A stretch of DNA of 64,000 bases from Burkholderia cepacia GG4 (GCF_000292915.1 NC_018513.1:1364001-1428000), one strand, 5' to 3'; positions 17,301-26,106 are shown, counted from the stretch's first letter. Translations and numbers: made by a program. Notes: generated from the letters alone by a model not told the origin.

Positions 17301-18479
17301 GTGCGCGGCGAGACCCAGGTCGCGATGAAGACGGCCGACTTCAAGCTCGAGACGCTGCCCGCGCACCTGTTCATGAATTTCAAGGTGATCGACGAGCACG
17401 GCCGCCAGCTCGCAATGGGGCGCAATCTCGCGCAGTTGCGCCAGGAGCTCGGCGCGCAGGCGCAGCAGCAGTTCCAGAAAATCGCGGCGGCGTCGACGAT
17501 CGCGACCGGTGGTGATGCCGACGCGGGCGACGTGCCGGCACCCGTTGCCGCGCCGGGTTCGACGGCGCAGGCCGGCAAGGGCGCGGCGCCGCACACGGCG
17601 GCCCCGGCGGAAGCCGGCGCGACCGCGCTGTACGAGAACCTGACGACGTGGAACTTCGGCAAGCTTCCCGAGCTGCTGGAGATCCGCCGGCGCGGCCAGA
17701 CGCTGTACGGCTACCCGGCGCTCGTCGATCGCGGCACGCATTGCGACGTCGAGGTGTTCGACTCGCCGGAGGAGGCTGCGCGGATCCACCGGGCCGGCTT
17801 GCGGCGGCTGTTCGCGCTGCAACTGAAGGAACCGATCAAGTTCCTCGAGAAGAACCTGCCGGGGCTGCGCGAGATGGCGATGCAGTACATGTCGCTCGGC
17901 ACGCAGGACGAGCTGCGCGACCAGTTGATCGACACGGCGCTCGACCGCGCGTGCCTGCAGGATCCGCTGCCCGCCGACGACGCGAGCTTCCACGCGCGCC
18001 GCGACGAGGGCCGGAGCCGCCTGAACCTGCTTGCGCAGGAGATCGCGCGGCTCGTCGGGCAGATCCTTGCCGAATACGCGGGGCTTGCGAAAAAGCTCAC
18101 GCAGGCGAAGCCGTTCGCGCAGGCCCACGCGGATCTGCAGCAGCAGCTCGCCGCGCTGGTCGGCAAGCGCTTCGTGATCGACACGCCTTACGTGCAGCTT
18201 GCACACTTCCCGCGCTACCTGAAGGGCATCGCACTGCGGATCGACAAGCTGAAGGCCGACCCGGCCCGCGACGCGAAACAGTCCGGCGAGCTGCTGCCGC
18301 TGGTCCAGCAGTTCCAGCGCGCGGTGTCGCAGCGCGGCGGCGTTGCGGACCCGCGGCTGGCGGAATTCCGCTGGCTGCTCGAGGAACTGCGAATTTCGCT
18401 GTTCGCGCAGGAACTGCGCACGCCGATGCCTGTCTCTGTCAAGCGTCTGCACAAGGTCTGGGAGTCGATGCAGCGCTAG
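14301..18479 (+). CDS. hrpA: ATP-dependent RNA helicase HrpA (DEAH box)
   Basis: Protein of 1392 residues, in the range of bacterial HrpA (about 1300). An N-terminal Pro/Ala/Arg-rich extension of about 90 residues is followed by motif I GETGSGKTTQLPK, motif Ia HTQPRR, motif II DEAH, motif III SAT, and motif VI with NQRAGRCGR. Helicase-associated and OB-fold regions follow, then the long C-terminal HrpA domain (DUF3418). It unwinds RNA and is linked to ribosome rescue and mRNA processing in other bacteria. An Ala/Pro-rich insert at about residues 1070-1105 looks like a flexible linker. The ATG is almost at the predicted transcription start, so the mRNA may be leaderless. Confidence 0.95.
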   Translation: MSNVPKSPAPTRAKAPSAKHPDGAADVRPQQGQPPRQQQEQRAGKPPRGPRGDERHRDAGQPVAKSAPQATGERAPRRERPPRAAVAPNPVPPITYPESLPVSGKRDEIARAIAGHQVVIVCGETGSGKTTQLPKICLDLGRGLGAGGTGLIGHTQPRRLAASSTGRRIAEELGTPFGEVVGYKVRFTDNLAPGASVKLMTDGILLAETQTDPLLKAYDTLIIDEAHERSLNIDFLLGYLKEILPRRPDLKLIVTSATIDADRFARHFGTDERPAPVIEVSGRLYPVEMRYRPVAEDRPAVKNAEGTGGRDRVKTAREAERDLMDAIVDAVDELCREGPGDVLVFLPGEREIREAAEALRKHHPPHTEILPLFARLSAADQDKVFKASNARRIVLATNVAETSLTVPGIRYVVDTGLARVKRYSYRNKVEQLQVESISQAAANQRAGRCGRVADGVCIRLYEESDYQARARFTDPEILRSSLASVILRMKSLHLTAIESFPFLEPPPGRAIADGYQLLNELGAVDDDNALTPLGRELARLPLDPRVGRMILAARDQQSLREVLIIASALSVQDPRDRPIEAQEQADQAHRRFADERSEFLQWLKIWAWFEEAVAHKKSNRQLIDACRQNFLSHLRLREWRDVHSQLLTVVREHGWRLNEVEATYEQVHLALLTGLLGNLGMKADDDPHYLGARGIKFYLWPGSALAKKAGRWVMAAELVETSRLYARCLAKIEPEWVEKVGAHLLKKSLSEPHWEKRPAQVSAFERATLYGLPIYHRRRVAFGKQDPARARELFIRGALVEGEFDTKLPFFAHNRKLLADIEQLEHKSRRQDVLVDDELIYAYYDQAIPEGIHTGAAFERWYRDEVKQGGQADDKQRLLYLSRDDLMRHEAAGVTTELFPKRATMAGVEMALTYHFEPGTPRDGVTLAVPLYALNQVDARRCEWLVPGMLKEKVQLLLKSLPQKLRRHCVPLPEYAAGFVERAGRERFGAGGLVEALIADVRGETQVAMKTADFKLETLPAHLFMNFKVIDEHGRQLAMGRNLAQLRQELGAQAQQQFQKIAAASTIATGGDADAGDVPAPVAAPGSTAQAGKGAAPHTAAPAEAGATALYENLTTWNFGKLPELLEIRRRGQTLYGYPALVDRGTHCDVEVFDSPEEAARIHRAGLRRLFALQLKEPIKFLEKNLPGLREMAMQYMSLGTQDELRDQLIDTALDRACLQDPLPADDASFHARRDEGRSRLNLLAQEIARLVGQILAEYAGLAKKLTQAKPFAQAHADLQQQLAALVGKRFVIDTPYVQLAHFPRYLKGIALRIDKLKADPARDAKQSGELLPLVQQFQRAVSQRGGVADPRLAEFRWLLEELRISLFAQELRTPMPVSVKRLHKVWESMQR

Positions 18480-18659
18480 CGCAATAACGGTTCTCCGGGC
18501 CCGCACCGGTTGCCGGCCCCGGCCGGCCGCACGGCGCCTGCCGCAGCCGGCCGCCCGGCCGCTGCGGCGTGCGTCGAAGTGGCGCAACGCCGGCTTTCGT
18601 CAACCGGCGGGGCCGGTCGGACGTTTTACAATGACTGCTGTTCCACGACGTGAGTCTTC

Positions 18660-19649
18660 ATGCGCACTTTCCTTTCCCTCGGCCGCACGCTTGCGCTGGC
18701 CGCCGCCGTGCTGGCGCCCGCCGCACACGCGACTAACGTGATCGTCCTGAATTCGGCCGAAGCGTCGCTTTCCCTGATCGACCAGCAGACCCGCCAGGTC
18801 GTCGGCACGATGCCGACCGGCAAGGAGCCGCACCACCTGATGGCGACGCCGGACAATTCGTCGCTGATCGTCGCGAATTCGGTCTCGAACAGCCTGATGT
18901 TCGTCGATCCGAAGACGGGCAAGCTGCAGCGCACGGTCGAAGGCATCGAGGATCCGTACCAGCTCGGTTTCTCGCCCGATAACAAGTGGTTCGTGTCGAC
19001 CGGGCTGCGCCTCGACCGGCTCGACATCTACAGCTACGACGGCCGCGACCTGCATCTCGTGAAGCGCTTGCCGCTTGCGGTGATGCCGAGCCACCTTGCG
19101 TTCACGAAGGACAGCAAGACCGTGCTCGTGTCGCTGCAGGTGTCCGGCGAGATCGCGGCGGTCGACCTCGCGACGCAGACGGTCAAGTGGAAGATGCCGG
19201 TCGGCAAGGTCCCGGCGGGCCTGTGGATGACGCCGGACGACAAATACCTGCTGGTCGGCATGACGGGCGCCGATTACATCGCGGTCGTCGACTGGCGCAA
19301 TCAGAAGGTCGTGAAGACGATCCAGACCGGCAAGGGCGCGCACAACTTCCGCTCGCTTGCCGACGGCACGCACGTCGCGATCACGAACCGGGTCGCGAAC
19401 ACGATCAGCATCATCGACGAGATCACGCTCACCAAAGTCGGCGACATCACCGGCCTGCTGCCGGGCCCGGACGACATGGAGTTGTCCGCCGACAAGAAGA
19501 CGCTGTGGGTGACGTTCCGCTTCGCGAAGAAGGTCGGTATTATCGATCTGGCATCGCGCAAGCTGGTGCAGACGATCGCCGTCGGCCGCTCGCCGCACGG
19601 GATCTACTTCTACGACCGCGCGCCGTGGAAGGCTGCGAACGGCGCGTGA
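18660..19649 (+). CDS. Exported YVTN-type beta-propeller repeat protein
   Basis: Protein of 329 residues. An N-terminal signal peptide (about residues 1-22, ending AHA/TNV) targets it to the periplasm. The mature part is built of about seven repeats of roughly 42 residues with the YVTN-type pattern (SLIDQQTRQVVGTMPTGKEP, IAVVDWRNQKVVKTIQTGKG, VGIIDLASRKLVQTIAVGRS). Such propellers serve as binding scaffolds, and some accompany quinoprotein or c-type cytochrome systems. A TACAAT element at about 18627 may be the -10. The desaturase-family gene starts 16 bases after its stop, so the two form an operon. The ligand is unknown. Confidence 0.8.
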   Translation: MRTFLSLGRTLALAAAVLAPAAHATNVIVLNSAEASLSLIDQQTRQVVGTMPTGKEPHHLMATPDNSSLIVANSVSNSLMFVDPKTGKLQRTVEGIEDPYQLGFSPDNKWFVSTGLRLDRLDIYSYDGRDLHLVKRLPLAVMPSHLAFTKDSKTVLVSLQVSGEIAAVDLATQTVKWKMPVGKVPAGLWMTPDDKYLLVGMTGADYIAVVDWRNQKVVKTIQTGKGAHNFRSLADGTHVAITNRVANTISIIDEITLTKVGDITGLLPGPDDMELSADKKTLWVTFRFAKKVGIIDLASRKLVQTIAVGRSPHGIYFYDRAPWKAANGA

Positions 19650-19665
19650 CGGGCGGAGGCGAACG

Positions 19666-20640
19666 ATGCTGCACCTGATCGATGCGTTCGTGTCGGACAT
19701 CCAGACCTGGCTGTACGTCGACGTCGTGCAGCCGCTCCTCTTCAAGTTCAACCTGATGGACTATGACGAGGACACCTACGACGCGCTGTACTGGGTGATC
19801 ATCGGCGCGCTGCAGATGGTGCTGATGTTCGCGTTGCTGCGCCCGCTCGAGGCGCTCGCGCCCGTCGAGCGCTGGAAGAACCGCCGCGCGGTGCGGGTCG
19901 ACGTGATCTACACGGCGATCTCGAAGCTCGGCATCTACACGCTGTTCTTCTTCTTCGCGCTGCAGCCGGTGTTCGACGGCTTCCAGGCGTGGCTGCGCCT
20001 GCACGGCGTTGCGAACTTCAACCTCGACTATCTGTGGCCGGGCGTGACCTCGCAGCCGATCGTCGCGTTCGCGATCTACCTCGTCGTGCTCGATTTCGCC
20101 GGCTACTGGTATCACCGCTGGCAGCACAAGTTCGGCATCTGGTGGGAGCTGCACGCGGTGCATCACAGCCAGCGGCAGATGTCGCTGTGGTGCGACGACC
20201 GCAACCACCTGCTCGACGACGTGCTGCAATCGTGCTTCTTCGCGGCGATCGCGCTCGTGATCGGCGTGACGCCGTCGCAGTTCGTCGTGCTGACCGCGGT
20301 CACGAACTTCCTGCAGAGCATCCAGCACACGAATGCGCGGCTGTCGTTCGGCTGGCTCGGCGAGCGCCTGCTCGTGAGCCCGATCTTCCACCGGCGCCAC
20401 CACGCGGTCGGCTACGGCCACGAAGGCACCAAGTACGGCTGCAACTTCGGCGTGCTGTTCCCGTGGTGGGACATGATGTTTGGCACCGCGTCGTGGAATC
20501 GCACGGTCGAGCCGACCGGCATCCGCGAGCAGGTCGAAGGCGTTTCCTACGGCGAGGGCTTCTGGGCACAGCACGGCCTCGCGTTCGTGCGGATCTTCCG
20601 GCGCCTCGTTCCCGCGAAGCGCGGCGCGGCATCGGCCTGA
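19666..20640 (+). CDS. Sterol desaturase/fatty acid hydroxylase superfamily membrane protein
   Basis: Protein of 324 residues with four to five hydrophobic spans. It carries the three histidine clusters of the di-iron superfamily: YHRWQHK near residue 148, HAVHHSQRQM near 163, and FHRRHHAVGYG near 245. These enzymes insert oxygen into or desaturate membrane lipids at the inner membrane. The substrate in bacteria without sterols is usually a fatty acid, hopanoid or ether lipid. The start lies 16 bases after the exported beta-propeller gene with GGAGGCGAACG before the ATG, which suggests a shared envelope function. Confidence 0.87.
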   Translation: MLHLIDAFVSDIQTWLYVDVVQPLLFKFNLMDYDEDTYDALYWVIIGALQMVLMFALLRPLEALAPVERWKNRRAVRVDVIYTAISKLGIYTLFFFFALQPVFDGFQAWLRLHGVANFNLDYLWPGVTSQPIVAFAIYLVVLDFAGYWYHRWQHKFGIWWELHAVHHSQRQMSLWCDDRNHLLDDVLQSCFFAAIALVIGVTPSQFVVLTAVTNFLQSIQHTNARLSFGWLGERLLVSPIFHRRHHAVGYGHEGTKYGCNFGVLFPWWDMMFGTASWNRTVEPTGIREQVEGVSYGEGFWAQHGLAFVRIFRRLVPAKRGAASA

Positions 20641-20751
20641 TCCCGTCGCGTTCCCGTTGAACGGCTTTCCGATACGGCCCGCATGCGCTTTGGCGCATGC
20701 GGGCCGTGTGGTTTATCCTTTCCCCGTTTTTCTCCGTCGATACAGGTTCGC

Positions 20752-21579
20752 ATGAACGATTTGCTGCGCTCCTTCGTCCGGGCGTTCGCCAGCGCGCTGC
20801 ACCCGCGCATGCTGTGGCTCACCCTGATGCCGTTCGTCGTCTCGGCGCTGCTGTGGGGCGTCGTGCTGTGGTTCTCGTGGCAGATGCTGATCGACACCGC
20901 ACGCGGCGCGCTCGACGGTTTCGTGCTGACCGCCGCGCTGTACCGCGCATTCGATGCGATCGGGATGTCGCAGCTGCATGCGGTCGTCGCGCCGTTCGTC
21001 GTCGTGTCGCTCGCGATTCCGCTGATCGTGCTGACCGTGCTGCTGCTGATCGCGACGATCTCGATGCCGGTCGTGATCAAGCACCTGTCGAACCGGCAGT
21101 TCGCCGCGCTCGAGGCGAAGCGGGGCGGCACGTTCTTCGGCAGCGTGTTCAATTCGCTCGGCGCGGCGCTCGTCGGCGTCGTACTGCTCGTCGTCACGAT
21201 CCCGCTGTGGCTGATCCCGCCGTTCTTCGCATTGCTGCCGCCCGTGATCTGGGGCTGGCTCACTTACCGCGTGATGACCTACGACGCGCTCGCGCAGCAC
21301 GCGAGCCGCGACGAGCGCCGCGCGCTGGTGCGCCAGCATCGCTGGCCGCTGATCGGCATCGGCGTCGCGACCGGGCTGCTCGGCACCGTTCCGACCTTCG
21401 TATGGGTGTCGTCGGTCTGGATGATGGTGCTGTTTCCGTTCGTGGCGGCGGCCATGATCTGGGTTTACGCTTTCATCCTCGTCTTCTCGGCGCTGTGGTT
21501 CGGGCACTATTGCCTGCGCGCGCTGGACGACCTGCGCGCGAGTTCGCGCGCCACCGCAATCGACATGGGGCAGGCATGA
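20752..21579 (+). CDS. EI24-domain integral membrane protein
   Basis: Protein of 275 residues with about six hydrophobic helices, for example FVVSALLWGVVLWFSW, VVVSLAIPLIVLTVLLLIA and VGVVLLVVTIPLWLIPPFFA. The repeated pattern and the WGWLTYRVMTYDAL segment fit the EI24/CysZ-like family. CysZ itself imports sulfate, but most family members in beta-proteobacteria have no proven role. I chose the ATG at 20752 because an upstream frame at 20683 has no membrane pattern. Its stop overlaps the start of the next gene by four bases (ATGA), so the two are translationally coupled. Confidence 0.82.
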   Translation: MNDLLRSFVRAFASALHPRMLWLTLMPFVVSALLWGVVLWFSWQMLIDTARGALDGFVLTAALYRAFDAIGMSQLHAVVAPFVVVSLAIPLIVLTVLLLIATISMPVVIKHLSNRQFAALEAKRGGTFFGSVFNSLGAALVGVVLLVVTIPLWLIPPFFALLPPVIWGWLTYRVMTYDALAQHASRDERRALVRQHRWPLIGIGVATGLLGTVPTFVWVSSVWMMVLFPFVAAAMIWVYAFILVFSALWFGHYCLRALDDLRASSRATAIDMGQA

Positions 21580-22391
21580 GCATCGGCATCATCATCATCG
21601 GCGACGAAATCCTTTCGGGCCGCCGGCAGGACAAGCATCTGGCGAAGGTCATCGAGCTGCTCGGCGCGCGTGGCCTCGCGCTCGACTGGGCCGAATACGT
21701 CGGCGACGATCCGGCGCGCATCACCGCGACGCTCGCCCGCGCGATCGCGTCCGGCGACATCGTGTTCTCGACGGGCGGGATCGGCGCGACGCCGGACGAC
21801 CACACGCGCCAGTGCGCGGCCGCCGCGCTCGGCGTGCCGCTCGAGCTGCATCCGGAAGCGAAGGTGCTGATCTCGGAGCGCATCCGCGAGACACACGCCG
21901 ATCCGGCCACGCCGGTCGACTTCGATTCGCCGGAAAACCAGCACCGCTTCAACATGGGCGTGTTTCCGGCGGGCGCGTCGATCATCCCGAACGGCTACAA
22001 CCGGATTCCCGGCTTTTCGGTCGGCGATCTCCACTTCGTGCCTGGCTTCCCGGTGATGGCGTGGCCGATGATCGAATGGGTGCTCGACACGAAGTACCGG
22101 CATCTCCATCACGCGACGCCGCACGCGGAGCGCTCGCTGTACGTGTTCGAACTGCCGGAATCGACGCTCACGCCGTTGATGGAGAGGATCGAGCGCGACT
22201 TCCCGGGCGTGCGCGTGTTCAGCCTGCCCAGCGTCGGCGACGCGGAGCGCGGCGGGATCTATGCACGCCGGCATATCGATCTCGGCGTGAAGGGCGAGCC
22301 GGAAGCGGTCGCGGCCGCGTTCGTGAAGCTGCGCGAGGGCGTGCACCTGCTCGGCGGCGACGTCGTCGAGCCGGATGCCCCGCGCGCCTGA
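21576..22391 (+). CDS. CinA N-terminal (MoCF-type) domain protein
   Basis: Protein of 271 residues. It begins MSIGIIIIGDEILSGRRQDK and continues with STGGIGATPDDHTRQ, the molybdopterin-binding-like (MoCF) fold of CinA. It lacks the C-terminal CinA/PncC deamidase domain, so it is a single-domain family member. Domains of this type in full CinA hydrolyse ADP-ribose pyrophosphate; the role of stand-alone versions is unsettled. It overlaps the EI24 gene by four bases, suggesting coupled translation, and a GC-rich hairpin lies 40 bases past its stop. Confidence 0.85.
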   Translation: MSIGIIIIGDEILSGRRQDKHLAKVIELLGARGLALDWAEYVGDDPARITATLARAIASGDIVFSTGGIGATPDDHTRQCAAAALGVPLELHPEAKVLISERIRETHADPATPVDFDSPENQHRFNMGVFPAGASIIPNGYNRIPGFSVGDLHFVPGFPVMAWPMIEWVLDTKYRHLHHATPHAERSLYVFELPESTLTPLMERIERDFPGVRVFSLPSVGDAERGGIYARRHIDLGVKGEPEAVAAAFVKLREGVHLLGGDVVEPDAPRA

Positions 22392-22431
22392 GCGGCCCGG
22401 ATCCATCACACGAAACGGCCGTCCAAAAGGC

Positions 22432-22454
22432 ACGGGCCGCGCAACGCGGCCCGT
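22432..22454. terminator. GC-rich hairpin between convergent genes
   Basis: Perfect 10-base-pair stem ACGGGCCGCG/CGCGGCCCGT with a CAA loop, between the convergent CinA-like and rhodanese genes. No strong T run follows on either strand, so termination efficiency is uncertain. Confidence 0.5.
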
Positions 22455-22517
22455 CATCGGGATGTCATCGCCCGGCTCGACGATGTCGCAGTCGGGTGCG
22501 GCCCGGCGGATCCGCGC

Positions 22518-22982
22518 TCAGGCGCCGATCCACGGCAGTTTCCGGAAGCACCAGCCGTCGACCGTCTTGCGGTGGCCTTCGGCATCCTTGCCGCCTTCGA
22601 AGCCTTCGAGCAGGTCGAACGCCTTCGTGAAGCCGGCCTGCGTCGACGCGACCGCGGCGAGCTTCGAGCGCGCGGCGCTGCGGCACAGGAACAGGATGGG
22701 CGTATCGGCCGGGAGGGCCGCCTTCAGTTCGTCGACGAATTCGGCATTCGGCACGCCGCCCGGGTAGCGCGTCCATTCGATGTGCAGGTACTGGCCGTCG
22801 CCGACGAGCGGGCGGCCGATCCAGTCGAGCTCGGCGCGGGTGCGCACGTCGACGAGACGCGCCGACGGGTCGAGCTGCAGCAGTTCGAATGCCTCGATCG
22901 GCAGCAGCGCGCCGGCATAGTTGAGCGGGCCTTGGACGCGGCGTTCTTCGGCCTTCGCGTAAAGCTGGTCGAGCGTACTCAT
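22518..22982 (-). CDS. Rhodanese-like domain protein
   Basis: Protein of 154 residues with a single rhodanese fold. RLVDVRTRAELDWIG is the first signature, and ILFLCRSAARSK holds the active-site cysteine in a six-residue loop. Single-domain rhodaneses transfer sulfane sulfur, for example to cyanide or protein acceptors. The C-terminus ends in DGWCFRKLPW with a second cysteine. A GGAG-type site precedes the ATG. It is divergent from glnA, with about 400 bases between the starts that hold the glnA control region. The physiological acceptor is unknown. Confidence 0.88.
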   Translation of the reverse strand: MSTLDQLYAKAEERRVQGPLNYAGALLPIEAFELLQLDPSARLVDVRTRAELDWIGRPLVGDGQYLHIEWTRYPGGVPNAEFVDELKAALPADTPILFLCRSAARSKLAAVASTQAGFTKAFDLLEGFEGGKDAEGHRKTVDGWCFRKLPWIGA

Positions 22983-23075
22983 GGCAGGAGGTCTCCGTAT
23001 CGGTCAAACAAACATTCTAGCGCGGCACCGCCGCGCGGATGTCCGGGCGCCGTGCGGTGCATGCACCGCCACACG

Positions 23076-23092
23076 CTCACCAAAAGGGTGCA
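23076..23092 (+). promoter_or_regulatory. NtrC-type enhancer box 1 (distal) of glnA
   Basis: CTCACC-AAAAG-GGTGCA matches the GCACC-N5-GGTGC dyad with one mismatch in the left half. It is centred about 200 bases upstream of the expected glnA transcription start. Confidence 0.55.
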
Positions 23093-23144
23093 GAATGGCG
23101 TGCGTGCACCAGAATGATCCCGTCGCGCCGATGCGGCCTGCCAA

Positions 23145-23162
23145 TTGCACCATGGCGGTGCG
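23145..23162 (+). promoter_or_regulatory. NtrC-type enhancer box 2 (proximal) of glnA
   Basis: TTGCACC-ATGGC-GGTGCGG is an exact GCACC-N5-GGTGC dyad, centred about 130 bases upstream of the expected start and about 69 bases from box 1. The spacing allows two NtrC dimers on the same DNA face. Confidence 0.7.
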
Positions 23163-23259
23163 GTCGCTCGATGGCCGGTGCGGCGTCCGGCCCCGGCATC
23201 GTGCAGCCGGGCCCCGCAGCGACGCGGGCCGGCAAGATTCGCGTCGGTTTTGCGATGAT

Positions 23260-23275
23260 TGGCACGGAAGCTGCT
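23260..23275 (+). promoter_or_regulatory. Sigma-54 promoter of glnA
   Basis: TGGCACG-GAAG-CTGCT matches the -24/-12 consensus TGGCACG-N4-TTGCW with one mismatch and the required 12-base step between GG and GC. Transcription should start near 23286, about 100 bases before glnA. Confidence 0.85.
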
Positions 23276-23386
23276 ATATAGAATTCGGTCGACCCGGGGC
23301 GCGCTGCGCCAAAGCCAGACTCCGGGCAGCTCGATAAACGAGGCGGTTCCCAGTCCGCCGGAATTGTTCAATCAGGAGAAGAGGTT

Positions 23387-24802
23387 ATGAGTAAAACCGT
23401 CGCCGACGTCATGCAACTCGTGAAGGACGAGGACTGCAAGTTTGTCGATTTCCGCTTCACGGACACGCGCGGCAAGGAACAGCACGTGTCGGTGCCGGTT
23501 TCGGCGTTCGACGAGGACAAGTTCGAAAGCGGCCATGCATTCGACGGTTCGTCGATCGCGGGCTGGAAGGGTATCGAAGCGTCGGACATGCTGCTCATGC
23601 CGGACCCGAACGCTGCCTTCGTCGACCCGTTCTATGAAGAGTCGACCCTCGTGCTGACCTGCGACGTGGTCGAGCCGGCCGACGGCAAGGGCTACGAGCG
23701 CGACCCGCGTTCGCTCGCGAAGCGCGGCGAAGCGTACCTGAAGAGCACGGGCATCGGCGACACGGCCTACTTCGGTCCGGAACCGGAATTCTTCATTTTC
23801 GACTCGGTCCAGTGGAACACGGACATGTCGGGCTGCTTCGTGAAGATCAACTCGGAAGAAGCACCGTGGTCGGCCGGCAAGGAATTCGAAGGCGGCAACA
23901 CGGGCCACCGTCCGGGCACGAAGGGCGGCTACTTCCCGGTCGCGCCGGTCGACACGTTCCAGGACATGCGTTCGGAAATGTGCCTGCTGCTCGAACAGCT
24001 CGGCATCCCGGTCGAAGTGCACCACCACGAAGTGGCGGGCCAGGGCCAGAACGAAATCGGCACGAAGTTCTCGACGCTGGTCGAGCGCGCCGACTGGACG
24101 CAATGGTCGAAGTACATCATCCACAACGTCGCGCACTCGTACGGCAAGACGGCGACGTTCATGCCGAAGCCGGTCGTCGGTGACAACGGTTCGGGCATGC
24201 ACGTTCACCAGTCGATCTGGAAGGACGGCCAGAACCTGTTCGCGGGCAACGGCTACGCCGGCCTGTCGGAACTGGCGCTGTTCTACATCGGCGGCATCAT
24301 CAAGCACGCCCGTGCACTGAACGCGATCACGAACCCGACGACGAACTCGTACAAGCGTCTGGTCCCGCACTTCGAAGCACCGGTCAAGCTCGCTTACTCG
24401 GCGCGCAACCGTTCGGCATCGATCCGCATTCCGCACGTGTCGAACCCGAAGGGCCGCCGTATCGAAACGCGCTTCCCGGATCCGATGGCGAACCCGTACC
24501 TGTGCTTCACGGCGCTGATGATGGCGGGTCTCGACGGGATCCAGAACAAGATCCATCCGGGCGAAGCCGCGGACAAGAACCTGTACGACCTGCCGCCGGA
24601 AGAGGATGCAAAGATCCCGACCGTCTGCGCCGGCCTCGACCAGGCTCTCGAAGCGCTCGACAAGGATCGCGAGTTCCTGACGCGCGGTGGCGTGTTCACC
24701 GACGGCATGCTCGACGCGTACCTCGCGCTGAAGGAGCAGGAGCTGGCGAAGTTCCGCATGACGACGCATCCGATCGAGTTCGAGATGTACTACTCGCTGT
24801 AA
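23387..24802 (+). CDS. glnA: Glutamine synthetase type I
   Basis: Protein of 471 residues, the standard GSI length. It shows [17 protein letters not shown] near residue 50, the metal-binding [23 protein letters not shown], and [11 protein letters not shown]. The adenylylation tyrosine lies near residue 400 in NLYDLPPEE, so GlnE control is expected. It makes glutamine from glutamate, ammonia and ATP. An AGGAGAAGAGG element precedes the ATG. A sigma-54 promoter and two NtrC-type boxes lie upstream, and a terminator separates it from ntrB, the usual enteric-like glnA-ntrB-ntrC order. Confidence 0.98.
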   Translation: MSKTVADVMQLVKDEDCKFVDFRFTDTRGKEQHVSVPVSAFDEDKFESGHAFDGSSIAGWKGIEASDMLLMPDPNAAFVDPFYEESTLVLTCDVVEPADGKGYERDPRSLAKRGEAYLKSTGIGDTAYFGPEPEFFIFDSVQWNTDMSGCFVKINSEEAPWSAGKEFEGGNTGHRPGTKGGYFPVAPVDTFQDMRSEMCLLLEQLGIPVEVHHHEVAGQGQNEIGTKFSTLVERADWTQWSKYIIHNVAHSYGKTATFMPKPVVGDNGSGMHVHQSIWKDGQNLFAGNGYAGLSELALFYIGGIIKHARALNAITNPTTNSYKRLVPHFEAPVKLAYSARNRSASIRIPHVSNPKGRRIETRFPDPMANPYLCFTALMMAGLDGIQNKIHPGEAADKNLYDLPPEEDAKIPTVCAGLDQALEALDKDREFLTRGGVFTDGMLDAYLALKEQELAKFRMTTHPIEFEMYYSL

Positions 24803-24885
24803 TCGGCGATGGCGCTTCGATTCAGCGCCGTCATGCCGGTTCGTTCCCGCCGCGCGGTTTGCGGCGGGAGCGGCGGAGTCTGAAA

Positions 24886-24914
24886 GGGGACGGCGTCCAG
24901 CCGTCCCTTTTTTG
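24886..24914 (+). terminator. Intrinsic terminator after glnA
   Basis: Stem GGGACGGC/GCCGTCCC, loop GTCCA, then TTTTTT. It would limit glnA read-through into ntrB. Confidence 0.85.
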
Positions 24915-24963
24915 TTCCGAGCATTTCCATTTCCCGATCCGGTGAGGCGCGACGACACGCAAG

Positions 24964-26106
24964 ATGGCTCTGAAGAATCTGATCAAGGCGAAGACGGGGC
25001 AGCCCGAGCGACTGACGGAAGACGAGCGGCTCGCGCGCTCGGGCCTGCTTGCGGGGCTGGAAGCGCTGCCGACGGTCGTGATCGTGCTCGACCGCAAGAC
25101 GCTCAGGGTCGCGTTCGCGAACCCGTCCGCGGAGGCGATGCTCGACATCTCGCGCCGGCAGCTCGCGCAGCGGCCGTGGGGCGAGATTTTTCCGAACGCG
25201 AACGCGCTCGCGTCGACGATCACCGCGATCGGCGAGGAGCGCTTTCACGCGACGCATCTCGACACCGTGCTCGACCGGCCCGGCCACGAAGCGCTGCACG
25301 TGCATGCGATCGTCGGCTTTCTCGAGACCGCACCCGATTTCGTGCTCGTCGAGTTGTTCGAGAACGAACGGCAGTCGCGCACCGATCGCGAGGAGCGCAT
25401 CCACGACCTGACCGCGGTCAACAAGCAACTGATCCGCAACCTCGCGCACGAGATCAAGAACCCGCTCGGGGGCATTCGCGGCGCAGCCCAGCTGCTCGAA
25501 TTCGAACTGAGCGAGCGCGAGCGCGGCGAGTTGCGCGAATACACGCAGGTGATCATCAAGGAGTCCGACCGCCTGCAGACGCTCGTCGACCGGTTGCTGG
25601 AGCCGCACCGGCATCCGCACATCGTCGGCGACGTGAACATTCACGAAGTGTGCGAACGCGTGCGCGCGGTGATGCTCGCGGAATTTCCGCGCGGGCTCAC
25701 GATCGAGCGCGACTACGACGTGAGCGTGCCGGACCTGCGCGGCGACAAGGAGCAGCTGATCCAGGCGCTGCTGAACATCGTACGCAACGCCGCGCAGGCG
25801 CTGCGCGAGCGGATTGCGCAGGGCGACGCGAAGATCGAGCTGCGCACGCGCGTCGCGCGCAAGGTGACGATCGCGAAGCGCCTGTACAAGCTGGCACTGG
25901 ACTTGCACGTGGTCGACAACGGGCCCGGCATTCCGGAAGAGATCCGCGACCGGATCTTCTATCCGCTCGTGTCCGGGCGCGACGACGGCAGCGGCCTTGG
26001 CCTCACGCTCGCGCAGACGTTCGTGCAGCAACACGACGGGATGATCGAGGTCGAGAGCCGGCCCGGCCGTACCGAGTTTCAGATCCTGCTGCCGCTCGAC
26101 CATTGA
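24964..26106 (+). CDS. ntrB: Nitrogen regulation sensor kinase NtrB (GlnL)
   Basis: Protein of 380 residues. An N-terminal PAS domain (about 25-130) is followed by the H-box NLAHEIKNPLGGIRGA with His162 as phosphorylation site. The HATPase domain carries LLNIVRNAAQAL (N box), VVDNGPGIPEEI and GSGLGLTLAQ (G boxes). There are no membrane segments, so it is cytoplasmic as expected. With PII it phosphorylates or dephosphorylates NtrC according to nitrogen state. It lies after the glnA terminator and 46 bases before ntrC. Confidence 0.96.
   Translation: MALKNLIKAKTGQPERLTEDERLARSGLLAGLEALPTVVIVLDRKTLRVAFANPSAEAMLDISRRQLAQRPWGEIFPNANALASTITAIGEERFHATHLDTVLDRPGHEALHVHAIVGFLETAPDFVLVELFENERQSRTDREERIHDLTAVNKQLIRNLAHEIKNPLGGIRGAAQLLEFELSERERGELREYTQVIIKESDRLQTLVDRLLEPHRHPHIVGDVNIHEVCERVRAVMLAEFPRGLTIERDYDVSVPDLRGDKEQLIQALLNIVRNAAQALRERIAQGDAKIELRTRVARKVTIAKRLYKLALDLHVVDNGPGIPEEIRDRIFYPLVSGRDDGSGLGLTLAQTFVQQHDGMIEVESRPGRTEFQILLPLDH

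Noticed and set aside
14286..18587. Very long open frame on the strand opposite hrpA
   Set aside because: High GC content leaves antisense frames open. The translation is Arg/Ala/His-rich without any family motif, while hrpA on the plus strand has every helicase motif. The same applies to long antisense frames opposite glnA, aceE, lpdA, lysS and hscA.
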